This document shows positions 1-7,646 of a stretch of DNA of 56,886 nt, piece by piece; within the stretch, counting starts at the first letter, position 1; every line of letters starts with the position of its first letter. The stretch is from an uncultured Clostridia bacterium. Lineage in GTDB: Bacteria; Bacillota; Clostridia; Oscillospirales; CAG-272. The notes below the pieces were generated by a model that made no database searches, was not told the origin of the DNA, and was given only the letters and a program-made list of their open reading frames with translations. A program made the position numbers and the translations under genes. The stretch is taken from assembly GCA_944384525.1 (NCBI GenBank), contig CALWTR010000044.1, forward strand, positions 1 to 56,886. Reading direction: 5' to 3'.

Positions 1-1732
1 CTGTGCCGTCATCCAAAGTAAACTTCAAAAGCTTTTTGGACTTGGGCACTGCTTCGCAGGCCAGAACCTTTACGGCGCGGAAATCCGATTTGGAGAAGGT
101 TTCAAAGTCTACATAGTCTTTAAACAAAGGCTCGATTTCCACTTTGGAAAAGTCGATTTTTTCAGGCTCAGTTTTTGCATCTGTGACTGTTTCCTCTGCT
201 TTAGAGCTTACATCATTTTCCGTATTTGAGTCTTTAGAGGGTTTCATAGTGGGGAAGAGCAGAACGTCGCGTATGGAGGCGCTGTCCGTGAGCAGCATAA
301 CGAGCCTGTCCACACCGAAACCGAGTCCGCCCGTAGGAGGCAGACCGTATTCGAGAGCGGTCACATAGTCGTAATCAACCTCAGAGCGGCTCTCGGGATC
401 CTCTGCGCGTTTTGCCGCTACCTGGCGCTCAAAGCGCTCTTTCTGATCTATCGGGTCGTTCAGCTCGCTGAATGCATTGCCGTATTCTGTTGCGTTTATG
501 AAATATTCAAAGCGCTCGGTGAATGCCGGATCATCCTTCTTGCGTTTTGCAAGAGGGCTGTTTTCGACAGGGTAATCATATATGAATGTGGGCTGTATCA
601 GCTTTTTCTCTACGAAAGCATCGAAAAATTCGGCTAAAACGGTGCCCTTGGTCGCGTTCGCAGGTACTTCTACATGCATGCGCTTAGCGCATTCACGCGC
701 ATCCTCGTCCGTCTTCCAGTCATAGTAATCACAACCTGAATACAGCTTTACAGCCTCTGTCATTTTGAGGCGCTTCCATTGGCTCATATCTATTTCGGTG
801 CCCTGATAGGTTATTGAAAGGGACCCGCATATTTTGAGACAAAGGGTTTTATAGAGCTCCTCAACGAGATCCATCATACCATGGTAGTCGGCGAATGCCT
901 GGTAGAGCTCAACCGTCGTGAATTCCGGGTTGTGCTTGGTATCCATGCCCTCATTGCGGAAAATTCGTCCTACCTCATATACTCGGTCCATACCGCCGAC
1001 TATCAGCCGCTTGAGGTAGAGCTCTGTCTCTATTCGGAGATACATATCCATGTCCAGAGTGTTATGATGCGTTACGAACGGGCGAGCGGACGCTCCGATC
1101 TCAAGCGGGACGAGTATAGGGGTATCTACCTCGATAAATCCCTTGCCGTCCAGATATTTCCGTATCTCTGCGATTATGCGCGAACGTTTGACGAAAGTAT
1201 CCTTGACCTCCGGATTTACTATCAGATCGACATATCTCTGGCGATAGCGGAGATCGGTATTGGTGAGACCGTGGAACTTTTCCGGGAGGGGGAGGAGCGA
1301 CTTTGAGAGGAGCACCAGCTTTTCGCAGTGTATAGATATCTCTCCTGTCTTTGTCCTGAAGACAAAGCCTTCGACTCCTATTATATCTCCTACGTCGAGC
1401 TTCTTGAAGTCTGCATAGCTCTCTTCTCCGAGACCGTCCCGAGATACATACAGCTGTATTTTTCCGGTGCTGTCGAGCATGTGTGCGAACGACGCCTTGC
1501 CCATGATGCGGCGGCTTATCATTCTTCCGGCCATTTTGACGCTGTATCTCTCTCCGCTCTGCTCGAATTTAGGGAACTCGGCGATGACTCCCGCGCTGTC
1601 TGCGTCGACGTCGAACCTGGTTATTTCAAAAGGATCCTTTCCTGCGGCGCGCAGAGCGGCAAGCTTGTCTCTTCTTACCTGGAGCTCGCTTGTGCTGTTT
1701 GGAGTGTTCGTATTGTTTGTCTGTTCTGTCAT
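1..1732 (-). CDS. lysS: Lysyl-tRNA synthetase with C-terminal tRNA-binding domain (3' end outside window)
   Basis: Class II lysyl-tRNA synthetase, which charges tRNA-Lys in the cytoplasm. The frame is open from ATG 1732 to the left edge (577 codons visible). Seen: motif 1 (GFIEVDTPIL), motif 2 (FRNEGMDTKHNPEFTTVELY) and motif 3 (GLGFGVDRLVMLLTDS, then IRDVLLFP), ending near residue 500, the usual end of bacterial LysRS. The frame then continues through a Ser/Thr/Glu/Lys-rich linker (about 500-527) into DFETFSKSDFRAVKVLACEA and VPKSKKLLKFTLDDG. That matches the start of the Trbp111/MetRS-C OB-fold tRNA-binding domain. The gene lies 33 nt after greA, so the two are probably co-transcribed. Inference: the added domain raises tRNA affinity. 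The true C-terminus is not visible. Confidence 0.95.
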   Translation of the reverse strand, partial: MTEQTNNTNTPNSTSELQVRRDKLAALRAAGKDPFEITRFDVDADSAGVIAEFPKFEQSGERYSVKMAGRMISRRIMGKASFAHMLDSTGKIQLYVSRDGLGEESYADFKKLDVGDIIGVEGFVFRTKTGEISIHCEKLVLLSKSLLPLPEKFHGLTNTDLRYRQRYVDLIVNPEVKDTFVKRSRIIAEIRKYLDGKGFIEVDTPILVPLEIGASARPFVTHHNTLDMDMYLRIETELYLKRLIVGGMDRVYEVGRIFRNEGMDTKHNPEFTTVELYQAFADYHGMMDLVEELYKTLCLKICGSLSITYQGTEIDMSQWKRLKMTEAVKLYSGCDYYDWKTDEDARECAKRMHVEVPANATKGTVLAEFFDAFVEKKLIQPTFIYDYPVENSPLAKRKKDDPAFTERFEYFINATEYGNAFSELNDPIDQKERFERQVAAKRAEDPESRSEVDYDYVTALEYGLPPTGGLGFGVDRLVMLLTDSASIRDVLLFPTMKPSKDSNTENDVSSKAEETVTDAKTEPEKIDFSKVEIEPLFKDYVDFETFSKSDFRAVKVLACEAVPKSKKLLKFTLDDGT

Positions 1733-1765
1733 ATGAATTCCGTTTCTCCGACGGACAGTCGGTAA

Positions 1766-2251
1766 TTATTCTGTAAGCGCCCGGCTTACGCTTTCTATCT
1801 TGAGCTGCATATCTCCGGCGGGGGTGTGTACCGTTACCTCGTCTCCCGCGCGCGCTCCGATTATCGCGGCGCCGATAGGAGAGGAGTCGGATATCTTTCC
1901 GTTTGCGGGGTCGGTCTCATAAGATCCGACTATATGGTATTCGACCTCCTGGCCTCTCTTTTTATTGAACACCTTTACTATCGAGCCGACGCTGATGACC
2001 GACTCGTCTATTTCGGACTCATCGATGACCTGCGCGTTTGCGATCATTTCCTTGAGCTCTGCTATTCTTGCGTGTATTTTACCTTGCTCGGCTTTTGCCT
2101 CATCGTATTCGCTGTTCTCGCTGAGGTCTCCGAAAGAGCGCGCTGTGGAGATCTCCTTTTTGTTTTCCTCTACCTTAGTATTTACAAGGTAGTCGAGCTC
2201 TTCCTGAAGCGCTTTGAAGCCTGCGGGGGTATAAGTCTTGGTTTCCGGCAT
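1766..2251 (-). CDS. greA: Transcription elongation factor GreA
   Basis: GreA binds in the RNA polymerase secondary channel and stimulates cleavage of backtracked transcripts. The 161-residue length is normal for the family. Seen: an N-terminal coiled coil with the acidic tip (RSFGDLSENSEYDEAKAEQ), then a C-terminal FKBP-like domain with the signature YHIVGSYETDPANGKIS and SPIGAAIIGA. Start ATG 2251 is preceded by AGAGGAGA. It lies between the S41 protease gene and lysS on the same strand; greA-lysS adjacency is frequent in Firmicutes. Identification is secure. Confidence 0.97.
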   Translation of the reverse strand: MPETKTYTPAGFKALQEELDYLVNTKVEENKKEISTARSFGDLSENSEYDEAKAEQGKIHARIAELKEMIANAQVIDESEIDESVISVGSIVKVFNKKRGQEVEYHIVGSYETDPANGKISDSSPIGAAIIGARAGDEVTVHTPAGDMQLKIESVSRALTE

Positions 2252-2334
2252 GTCTGTCTCCTCTGGTTTGTGTAGTTATTATTTTCACGGTCCCTCAGGG
2301 GCCCGTTTTATACTTATTTGTAAACAAATATTTG

Positions 2335-3675
2335 CTATGCAGCGTTCTGCTGAATATTTGTAAGGCAGTTGATCGCAAATTCAAGCTGCAAGTCCTCGCT
2401 CCCGGTATTTTCTATGATGTGGTCGGGAGTTATGCCTATCCCCTCGTAATTGACTCCTGATGGAGGGTTGTAGAGTGCGATCGAGATCGTTATGGCGGAG
2501 CCGTCTTTGTATTCGAAAGTCGATTGCATGGTTCCTTTTTTATAGGTAGTCTGACCGATTATAGTCGCATCTATTATGCCTTCGGCGGCATAATCGCGCA
2601 GCGCGGAGGTGAATAGCTCGGCGGCCGAGGCGGTGTACTCGTTGCAGAGCACCGCGAACGGGAGCGAGACTTGGTGTCCGTCCGACGCTTTTGTAGAGTC
2701 TGTGCTTCCGTCGTAATATTTATATCCGACGATATCTCCGCCGTCCGGAAGTAAATAGTCGAGCACTTCTATTATGGATGTCAGGTACCCGCCCGGATTG
2801 GAGCGCACGTCAAAGATTATGCCTGATACGCCGGCGTCCGTCAGCGAGTCGACCGCGGCGGTGAACTGCGACGCTGTATTTTGTATGAACTGAGTTATTC
2901 TGATATATCCGATATTTCCTGCGAGTATCTCATGTGTGACAGTTATATCCTCCAGCTCTGTGCGGAGCATCGAGAATTCGATGCGCTCTGTCCCGCGCAG
3001 TACGGTGATGCTCACTGAGGAGCCTTGTTCTCCTTTGACCGCTCCGAGCGTCCCCTCATAACCGAGTATATCGACATCGGTACCGTCGACTGCAACTATA
3101 AAATCGCCGGGGAGTATTCCCGCCGTCTCTGCGGGAGAGTCTTCAAATACGTTCAGGATCTCATAGGTCCCGTCGAGCGCCGAATATGAAATATAGACGC
3201 CGATACCGCAGAATTCGCCGCTCATCTCGGCGTTGTAGCTCTCGTATTCTTCCGGGTTCATATAGTGAGAATACTTATCGCCCACAGCGGCGATGTAGCA
3301 GTTTATCAGCGCATCGGTGACCTTGTCCTCGTCACTGAGATCGATATCGTCATAGTAATTTTCAAGGAAGTTCAGTGCGACCGATCTCGCGGCGTCTCCG
3401 ACCTCCGGCATTTCGCCTACATAGTAGTTTTTAAAAAGATTTTCTATATATTTCAGCTTGGTCGAGTCGCTGTCCGGGAAACCCCATTTTTTAAGGTAGC
3501 TCGATACGTTGCTGTAAGAGCGGGAAGCCGAGGAGTTGACCTCTTCCAACAGTTCTTCCTTGCTCCGTATGACGGATGAGCCGCAGGAGGAGAGGACGAG
3601 TATCGCGGAAACGACAATGGCGCACAATATTGCAAACAGCGCCGCGCGCCGTACCGCGGTCTTTTTCAAGGACAT
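2335..3675 (-). CDS. S41-family C-terminal processing peptidase (lipoprotein, PDZ domain)
   Basis: Serine protease of the tail-specific/CtpA type, acting outside the membrane. Residues 1-31 are a lipoprotein signal peptide with lipobox LSSC and lipidated Cys31. A PDZ domain covers about 155-245 (GILPGDFIVAVDG). The S41 catalytic domain follows, with RSNPGG near 291-296, the nucleophile Ser350 in NEYTASAAELF, and the general-base Lys380 in TTYKKGTMQ. The Ser-Lys spacing is about four residues longer than in typical CtpA proteins because of DYAAEGIID. It lies between the PucR-like regulator and greA. Its substrate is unknown. Sporulating relatives use S41 proteases in signalling (CtpB), but nothing here proves that role. 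Confidence 0.92.
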   Translation of the reverse strand: MSLKKTAVRRAALFAILCAIVVSAILVLSSCGSSVIRSKEELLEEVNSSASRSYSNVSSYLKKWGFPDSDSTKLKYIENLFKNYYVGEMPEVGDAARSVALNFLENYYDDIDLSDEDKVTDALINCYIAAVGDKYSHYMNPEEYESYNAEMSGEFCGIGVYISYSALDGTYEILNVFEDSPAETAGILPGDFIVAVDGTDVDILGYEGTLGAVKGEQGSSVSITVLRGTERIEFSMLRTELEDITVTHEILAGNIGYIRITQFIQNTASQFTAAVDSLTDAGVSGIIFDVRSNPGGYLTSIIEVLDYLLPDGGDIVGYKYYDGSTDSTKASDGHQVSLPFAVLCNEYTASAAELFTSALRDYAAEGIIDATIIGQTTYKKGTMQSTFEYKDGSAITISIALYNPPSGVNYEGIGITPDHIIENTGSEDLQLEFAINCLTNIQQNAA

Positions 3676-3771
3676 ATTTCGTTTTCCTTTACATGCTTTT
3701 TCATTTTATGAGCAATGCCCCGCTGATATTCTCGGCAGGGCAGATACTTATAGAGATCATGTTAAAATCAA

Positions 3772-4857
3772 TCAGAACTTTGCGGGCCGGCTGGTGAGAT
3801 ATTTCTTTACCATGAGCGCGACCTTGAATGTGACCGCATGGTCGAACTGTCTGAGGTCAAGCCCGGTTATCTTGCGTATTTTTTCAAGTCTGTATACGAG
3901 GGTGTTTCTGTGTACGAAAAGCTTTCTTGAGGTCTCGGATACGTTGAGGTTGTTTTCAAAGAAGCTCTGGACGGTCATGAGAGTCTCTTTGTCGAGAGAA
4001 TCGAGAGAGCCCTTTTTGAAAACTTCCTGAAGGAATATTTCGCATAGTGTGGTCGGGAGCTGATAGATAAGACGTCCTATCCCGAGATTTTCGTAACTGA
4101 TGACGCTCTTTTCCGTATCGAATACTTTTCCGACCTCAAGAGCGATCCTCGCCTCTTTGTATGCTCTCGCCAGATCTTTGAGGTTGTCGACTACGGTAGA
4201 GCATCCGATCGATACCTCGACCCCGTATCCGGAGGAGAGCTTGGATTCGATCTCGTGCGCGAGCTCCTCCGTCTTGTCCTCCTCAGCCCCGTCCGCCATT
4301 TCACGGACAAGTACGACGTCAGTTTCGTTTATATTGATAACGTAGTCATGCTCTCTGTCCGGGAAAAGCTCCTGGACCATCTCATAGGGGAGGGTAGAGC
4401 CCTGCGTCGCGAACTTTATTATATAAACGACGCGGTCGCATTCGCTATCGAAATGCAGCTCCTTGCTCTTGACGTATATATCGCTCGGCAGGATATTGTC
4501 GAGCATAATGTTTTTGATGAAAGAGCCCTTGTCATATTTGTCGTCATAGAGATTGCGTATATTTCCGAGCGATACCGCGAGTATCGCAGACATTTTTTCC
4601 GCGTGCTTGTCCTCGCCCTCGACAAAGACGAGCCCGTCTACCTTTCCGCCTACCGATATATATCTGTAAGTATAGCCGTCTATAACTGCTGTCTCTGAGG
4701 AGTAGGAGAGCTCTTCTCTGATCTTCTGCATAGATTCACCTATGCGAGAGAGTTCACTGCAAGCGATGATTATGCCATTTTCATCAATGACGCCTATGGT
4801 CCTGCTCATCGCGTCCTTCATCTGATGGATAATGCTTTGATACAGCCGATTAGACAT
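3772..4857 (-). CDS. PucR/CdaR-type transcriptional regulator
   Basis: DNA-binding regulator, 361 residues. The N-terminal half resembles a small-molecule sensor domain of the CdaR type (DENGIIIACSELSRIGES). The middle has the GGDEF-like CdaR segment, with YGVEVSIGCSTVVDNLKDLA and YKEARIALEVG. The C-terminus is an HTH_30 domain (FFENNLNVSETSRKLFVHRN then TLVYRLEKIRKITGLDLRQ), which is the PucR-family signature. Start ATG 4857 is preceded by AAAGGAGAT. It has its own promoter (4914-4942). Relatives control sugar-diacid, purine or amino-acid use. No catabolic operon sits beside this one, so the ligand is open. Confidence 0.88.
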   Translation of the reverse strand: MSNRLYQSIIHQMKDAMSRTIGVIDENGIIIACSELSRIGESMQKIREELSYSSETAVIDGYTYRYISVGGKVDGLVFVEGEDKHAEKMSAILAVSLGNIRNLYDDKYDKGSFIKNIMLDNILPSDIYVKSKELHFDSECDRVVYIIKFATQGSTLPYEMVQELFPDREHDYVININETDVVLVREMADGAEEDKTEELAHEIESKLSSGYGVEVSIGCSTVVDNLKDLARAYKEARIALEVGKVFDTEKSVISYENLGIGRLIYQLPTTLCEIFLQEVFKKGSLDSLDKETLMTVQSFFENNLNVSETSRKLFVHRNTLVYRLEKIRKITGLDLRQFDHAVTFKVALMVKKYLTSRPAKF

Positions 4858-4913
4858 ATACGGATCTCCTTTCGGAAGTGAAAAAACTATTTTATTTATA
4901 GATACTGTACTAT

Positions 4914-4942
4914 ATTCTACCTCATTTTTTGTTATTTTTCAA
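4914..4942 (-). promoter_or_regulatory. Sigma-A promoter for the PucR-like regulator
   Basis: On the minus strand, TTGAAA (4942-4937) and TAGAAT (4919-4914) are separated by 17 bp, inside an AT-rich gap. The start codon is 57 bp downstream of the -10 box. Confidence 0.7.
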
Positions 4943-5005
4943 TACACTTTTCAAAAATATTTACTAAATTGATAAAAATATTTTTTATCGTATCGTAAAA
5001 AACCA

Positions 5006-5776
5006 CTAAACAAAAGGGGCTTGTTGCTCAAAAAAGAAGGAGACAGAGGAGAGAGCGAAGATGGCGGCAGTCTCGCACCGCAGTATGCGCGGACCCAGGC
5101 TCACGGCAGGGAATCCGCGATCGAGTACCGCCTTCGCCTCCGATATGGAGAACCCACCTTCGCTCCCTATTATGATGCCCAGCCTGGGGGGATCTTTCTC
5201 ACTGAGGCTTGGCGAAAGAGCCTTGAGCGCGGAATAAAGGCTCTCTGTTTTTTCGTTTTCGTAACAGAACAGTACGGCATCGCAGTTCTCGCCGGCGTCA
5301 CGGATCATATCTGAAAAAGAGATCGGTCCGGAAATCTCCGGCACTACACCGCGCCCGCATTGCTTTGCAGCTTCGAGAGCTATCTTGCGTAGTCTTGCGG
5401 TCTGTTTTTCTATTTTATCCGATTTCGGACGTTTCACGCATCGTTCGGATTCAAAAGGAACGACTTTGTATACGCCGAGCTCAACTGCTTTTTGAATTAT
5501 GAGCTCGAGCTTGTCACCTTTAGGGTACGCCTGGTATAATACCGTTCGGACACGGCTTTCTGCACGGCTTCTTTGAGAGGATATGACCGATAGGATACAC
5601 TCGTCGTCTCTGATCCTTATAAGCGAGCAGAGATGTTCTGTCGCGTCCGGTGTGCAGACAGTGACGGATTCGCCCTCTGCCATCCTGAGCGACCGGGCTA
5701 TATGATAGGCGTCCTCGCCGGTGATCATTGCCGTCTCGCCTGAAAAATTTTCCCACGGGATGAAGAAATGATGCAT
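5006..5776 (-). CDS. rsmE: 16S rRNA (uracil-1498-N3)-methyltransferase
   Basis: SPOUT-class methyltransferase that modifies U1498 of 16S rRNA. Seen: N-terminal PUA-like part beginning MHHFFIP, then QKAVELGVYKVVPFESERCV and the C-terminal knot motif (IIGSEGGFSISEA, then SLGPRILRCETA) that binds S-adenosylmethionine. I chose ATG 5776 rather than the longer frame from 5809, because MHHFFIP is where the family starts and it begins 1 nt after the prmA stop (TGA T ATG), typical of translational coupling. Last gene of the block that starts with the YfhO-like gene. Confidence 0.95.
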   Translation of the reverse strand: MHHFFIPWENFSGETAMITGEDAYHIARSLRMAEGESVTVCTPDATEHLCSLIRIRDDECILSVISSQRSRAESRVRTVLYQAYPKGDKLELIIQKAVELGVYKVVPFESERCVKRPKSDKIEKQTARLRKIALEAAKQCGRGVVPEISGPISFSDMIRDAGENCDAVLFCYENEKTESLYSALKALSPSLSEKDPPRLGIIIGSEGGFSISEAKAVLDRGFPAVSLGPRILRCETAAIFALSSVSFFFEQQAPFV

Positions 5777-5777
5777 A

Positions 5778-6734
5778 TCAGACTCCTGCGCCGCTGTTTT
5801 TGTCAGCACATCCGGGCTTTTGCGCCAGGATCGCCGCCCAGTCGTTTTCGTGCCTGGTTTCCAAGATCCGATACCCTGCGTTCTTCAGCGCCTGCGCCAC
5901 GTCGGTCTCCCGGTCTCCTATTATCCCGGAGAGCGCAACCAGAGCTCCGTCCCGGAGCATGCCCGAGAGCGAGGGGAGCATTCTTATTATTATATCGGCG
6001 ACGATATTAGCCGCGCAGAAACTGAATTTTTCGCCGCTTTCTACCGCGGACAAAAGATCGGATACGAGACAGGTTATATTGCGACAGCCGTTAACGGCTG
6101 CGTTTTCCTCCGCTACCTTGACCGCTACCGGATCGATATCGCAGGCAACTGCCTCCGCCGCTCCGAGTTTTGACGCGCATATAGACAGTATGCCCGAGCC
6201 TGTGCCTACATCGAGAAAGCGTTCCCCCTCGCGTACATAGTCAGACAGCATGCCTATCATCAGCCGTGTCGTCTCGTGAGTCCCGGTCCCGAAAGCCATT
6301 CCGGGATCCATGAGCACCGTTATTTCTCCTCTCTCAGGAGAGTACTGCTCCCATGCCGGAACTATAGTTATCCTGCCCATTCTGACAGGCTTGTAGTATT
6401 TCTTCCAGTTTTCCGCCCAGTCCTCCTCTTTTATGTCTGAGGCGGACAAAGATACATCGGTACCGAGGCATGAAAACCTGTCGCGCAGAAAGGAAAGCGC
6501 CTCCGCAGGGTTTCGTTCCGACGGCACGAATACAGATACCCGTACTGTCTCGCGGTCTGCATTCAGTATCTCATCGTCGACGAGCTCGCCGTACATTCCG
6601 TTAACGTCAAAATCGCTGTAATCTTCTATCATTATCGCGCTGTCTATCATGCTCATAACGGCGCTGATCGTGTCGAGGTCGCGCCTTTTTCCCTCTGCCG
6701 TTAGTTTGCACCATTCTCCGCTGTTCATGATCAT
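5778..6734 (-). CDS. prmA: Ribosomal protein L11 methyltransferase
   Basis: Trimethylates ribosomal protein L11, using S-adenosylmethionine. Seen: N-terminal L11-recognition region, then the Rossmann-type methyltransferase domain with FGTGTHETTRL, the SAM motif DVGTGSGILSICASKLGA, the acidic DIDPVAVKVAEENAAVNG and the catalytic-loop region FCAANIVADII. At 318 residues it is slightly longer than the E. coli protein. Its ATG overlaps the ribF stop by 4 nt (ATGA), and its own stop is 1 nt from rsmE. The prmA-rsmE pairing is common in Firmicutes. Confidence 0.95.
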   Translation of the reverse strand: MIMNSGEWCKLTAEGKRRDLDTISAVMSMIDSAIMIEDYSDFDVNGMYGELVDDEILNADRETVRVSVFVPSERNPAEALSFLRDRFSCLGTDVSLSASDIKEEDWAENWKKYYKPVRMGRITIVPAWEQYSPERGEITVLMDPGMAFGTGTHETTRLMIGMLSDYVREGERFLDVGTGSGILSICASKLGAAEAVACDIDPVAVKVAEENAAVNGCRNITCLVSDLLSAVESGEKFSFCAANIVADIIIRMLPSLSGMLRDGALVALSGIIGDRETDVAQALKNAGYRILETRHENDWAAILAQKPGCADKNSGAGV

Positions 6735-7642
6735 AACTCTCCTTTGCTTACTTCCGAAACGTCAAGTTTTATTTGCTTTATAAGATCCTGCACGCTGGGA
6801 AAGCGGATCTCCGGACGGATAAATTTCAAAAATTCTATCCTTACTGTCTCGCCGTAAATATTTTCGCTGAAGTCTTCTATATACGTTTCGAGATTGGCCT
6901 TGACCGCGTTTTCCACAGTAGGACGCAGTCCGGCGTTGGTGACTCCTCGGTAGCTTTTTCCGTTAAATGTGACCCGAGTCGCATAAACTCCGTTTTTGAG
7001 CTTTACCATCCCGTCCGGCTGTATCTGGTTGACGGTCGGGAACCCGATGCGTCTGCCAAGCTGTTTTCCGTGAACTACCGGGAGGATCACTGTGTAATTA
7101 TCTCCGAGCAACTTTGCCGCGGAATCTACCGCGCCGTCCTCCAGCAGTTCTCTTATCAAAGAGGAGCTTACAGGCGTGCCGCCGACAATGACCTCATCGC
7201 ATACGACGGCTCTCTCGCCCTCGTCCATCATCAGCCTTTCAAGCATGCGTGAATCCCCGGTCGCATCCTTGCCGAAGCGGTAATTGAAGCCGCATACTGC
7301 TGTTTTTACAGAAAGCGTATCCGTCAGGATATCCTTGACAAAGCTCTTGGGCGTCAGTGATGATACTTCTGAAAAAGGCAAAAAAATGACGCGTTCCACT
7401 CCGAGAGAATCAAATATCTCCAGTTTTCGCTCCGTGTCCGTGATCCTGGGTGAGGAGCTTTTGATGCCCGGGTCCTCGGAGCGAAAGGTGACGACAGCGG
7501 GAGATGTTCCGCTGTTTTTTGCGATGGAAACCGCCTTTTCGATTATCTTTCTGTGCCCTAGATGGACTCCGTCGAAAAAACCGAGTGCGGCAGTCAACTG
7601 AGGCATGTCAGAGCATGTCGCGGGAAAATCTATTATGTCCAT
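6731..7642 (-). CDS. ribF: Bifunctional riboflavin kinase / FAD synthetase
   Basis: Makes FMN and then FAD from riboflavin. Seen: N-terminal nucleotidyltransferase domain with LGFFDGVHLGHRKII and the ISSSxxR-like GTPVSSSLIRELL, followed by the flavokinase domain (GKQLGRRIGFPTVNQI, KNGVYATRV, GVTNAGLRPTV). The 303-residue length from ATG 7642 is standard. That start has an AGAGG Shine-Dalgarno and begins 4 nt after the YfhO-like stop; a longer frame from 7672 adds only an unconserved leader. No FMN riboswitch is seen upstream. Confidence 0.95.
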   Translation of the reverse strand: MDIIDFPATCSDMPQLTAALGFFDGVHLGHRKIIEKAVSIAKNSGTSPAVVTFRSEDPGIKSSSPRITDTERKLEIFDSLGVERVIFLPFSEVSSLTPKSFVKDILTDTLSVKTAVCGFNYRFGKDATGDSRMLERLMMDEGERAVVCDEVIVGGTPVSSSLIRELLEDGAVDSAAKLLGDNYTVILPVVHGKQLGRRIGFPTVNQIQPDGMVKLKNGVYATRVTFNGKSYRGVTNAGLRPTVENAVKANLETYIEDFSENIYGETVRIEFLKFIRPEIRFPSVQDLIKQIKLDVSEVSKGEL

Positions 7643-7646
7643 GTTT

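Noticed and set aside
881-1765. Plus-strand open frames of 141-145 codons
   Set aside because: They lie antisense to lysS, whose class II synthetase motifs are unmistakable. The peptides match no family and have no ribosome sites.
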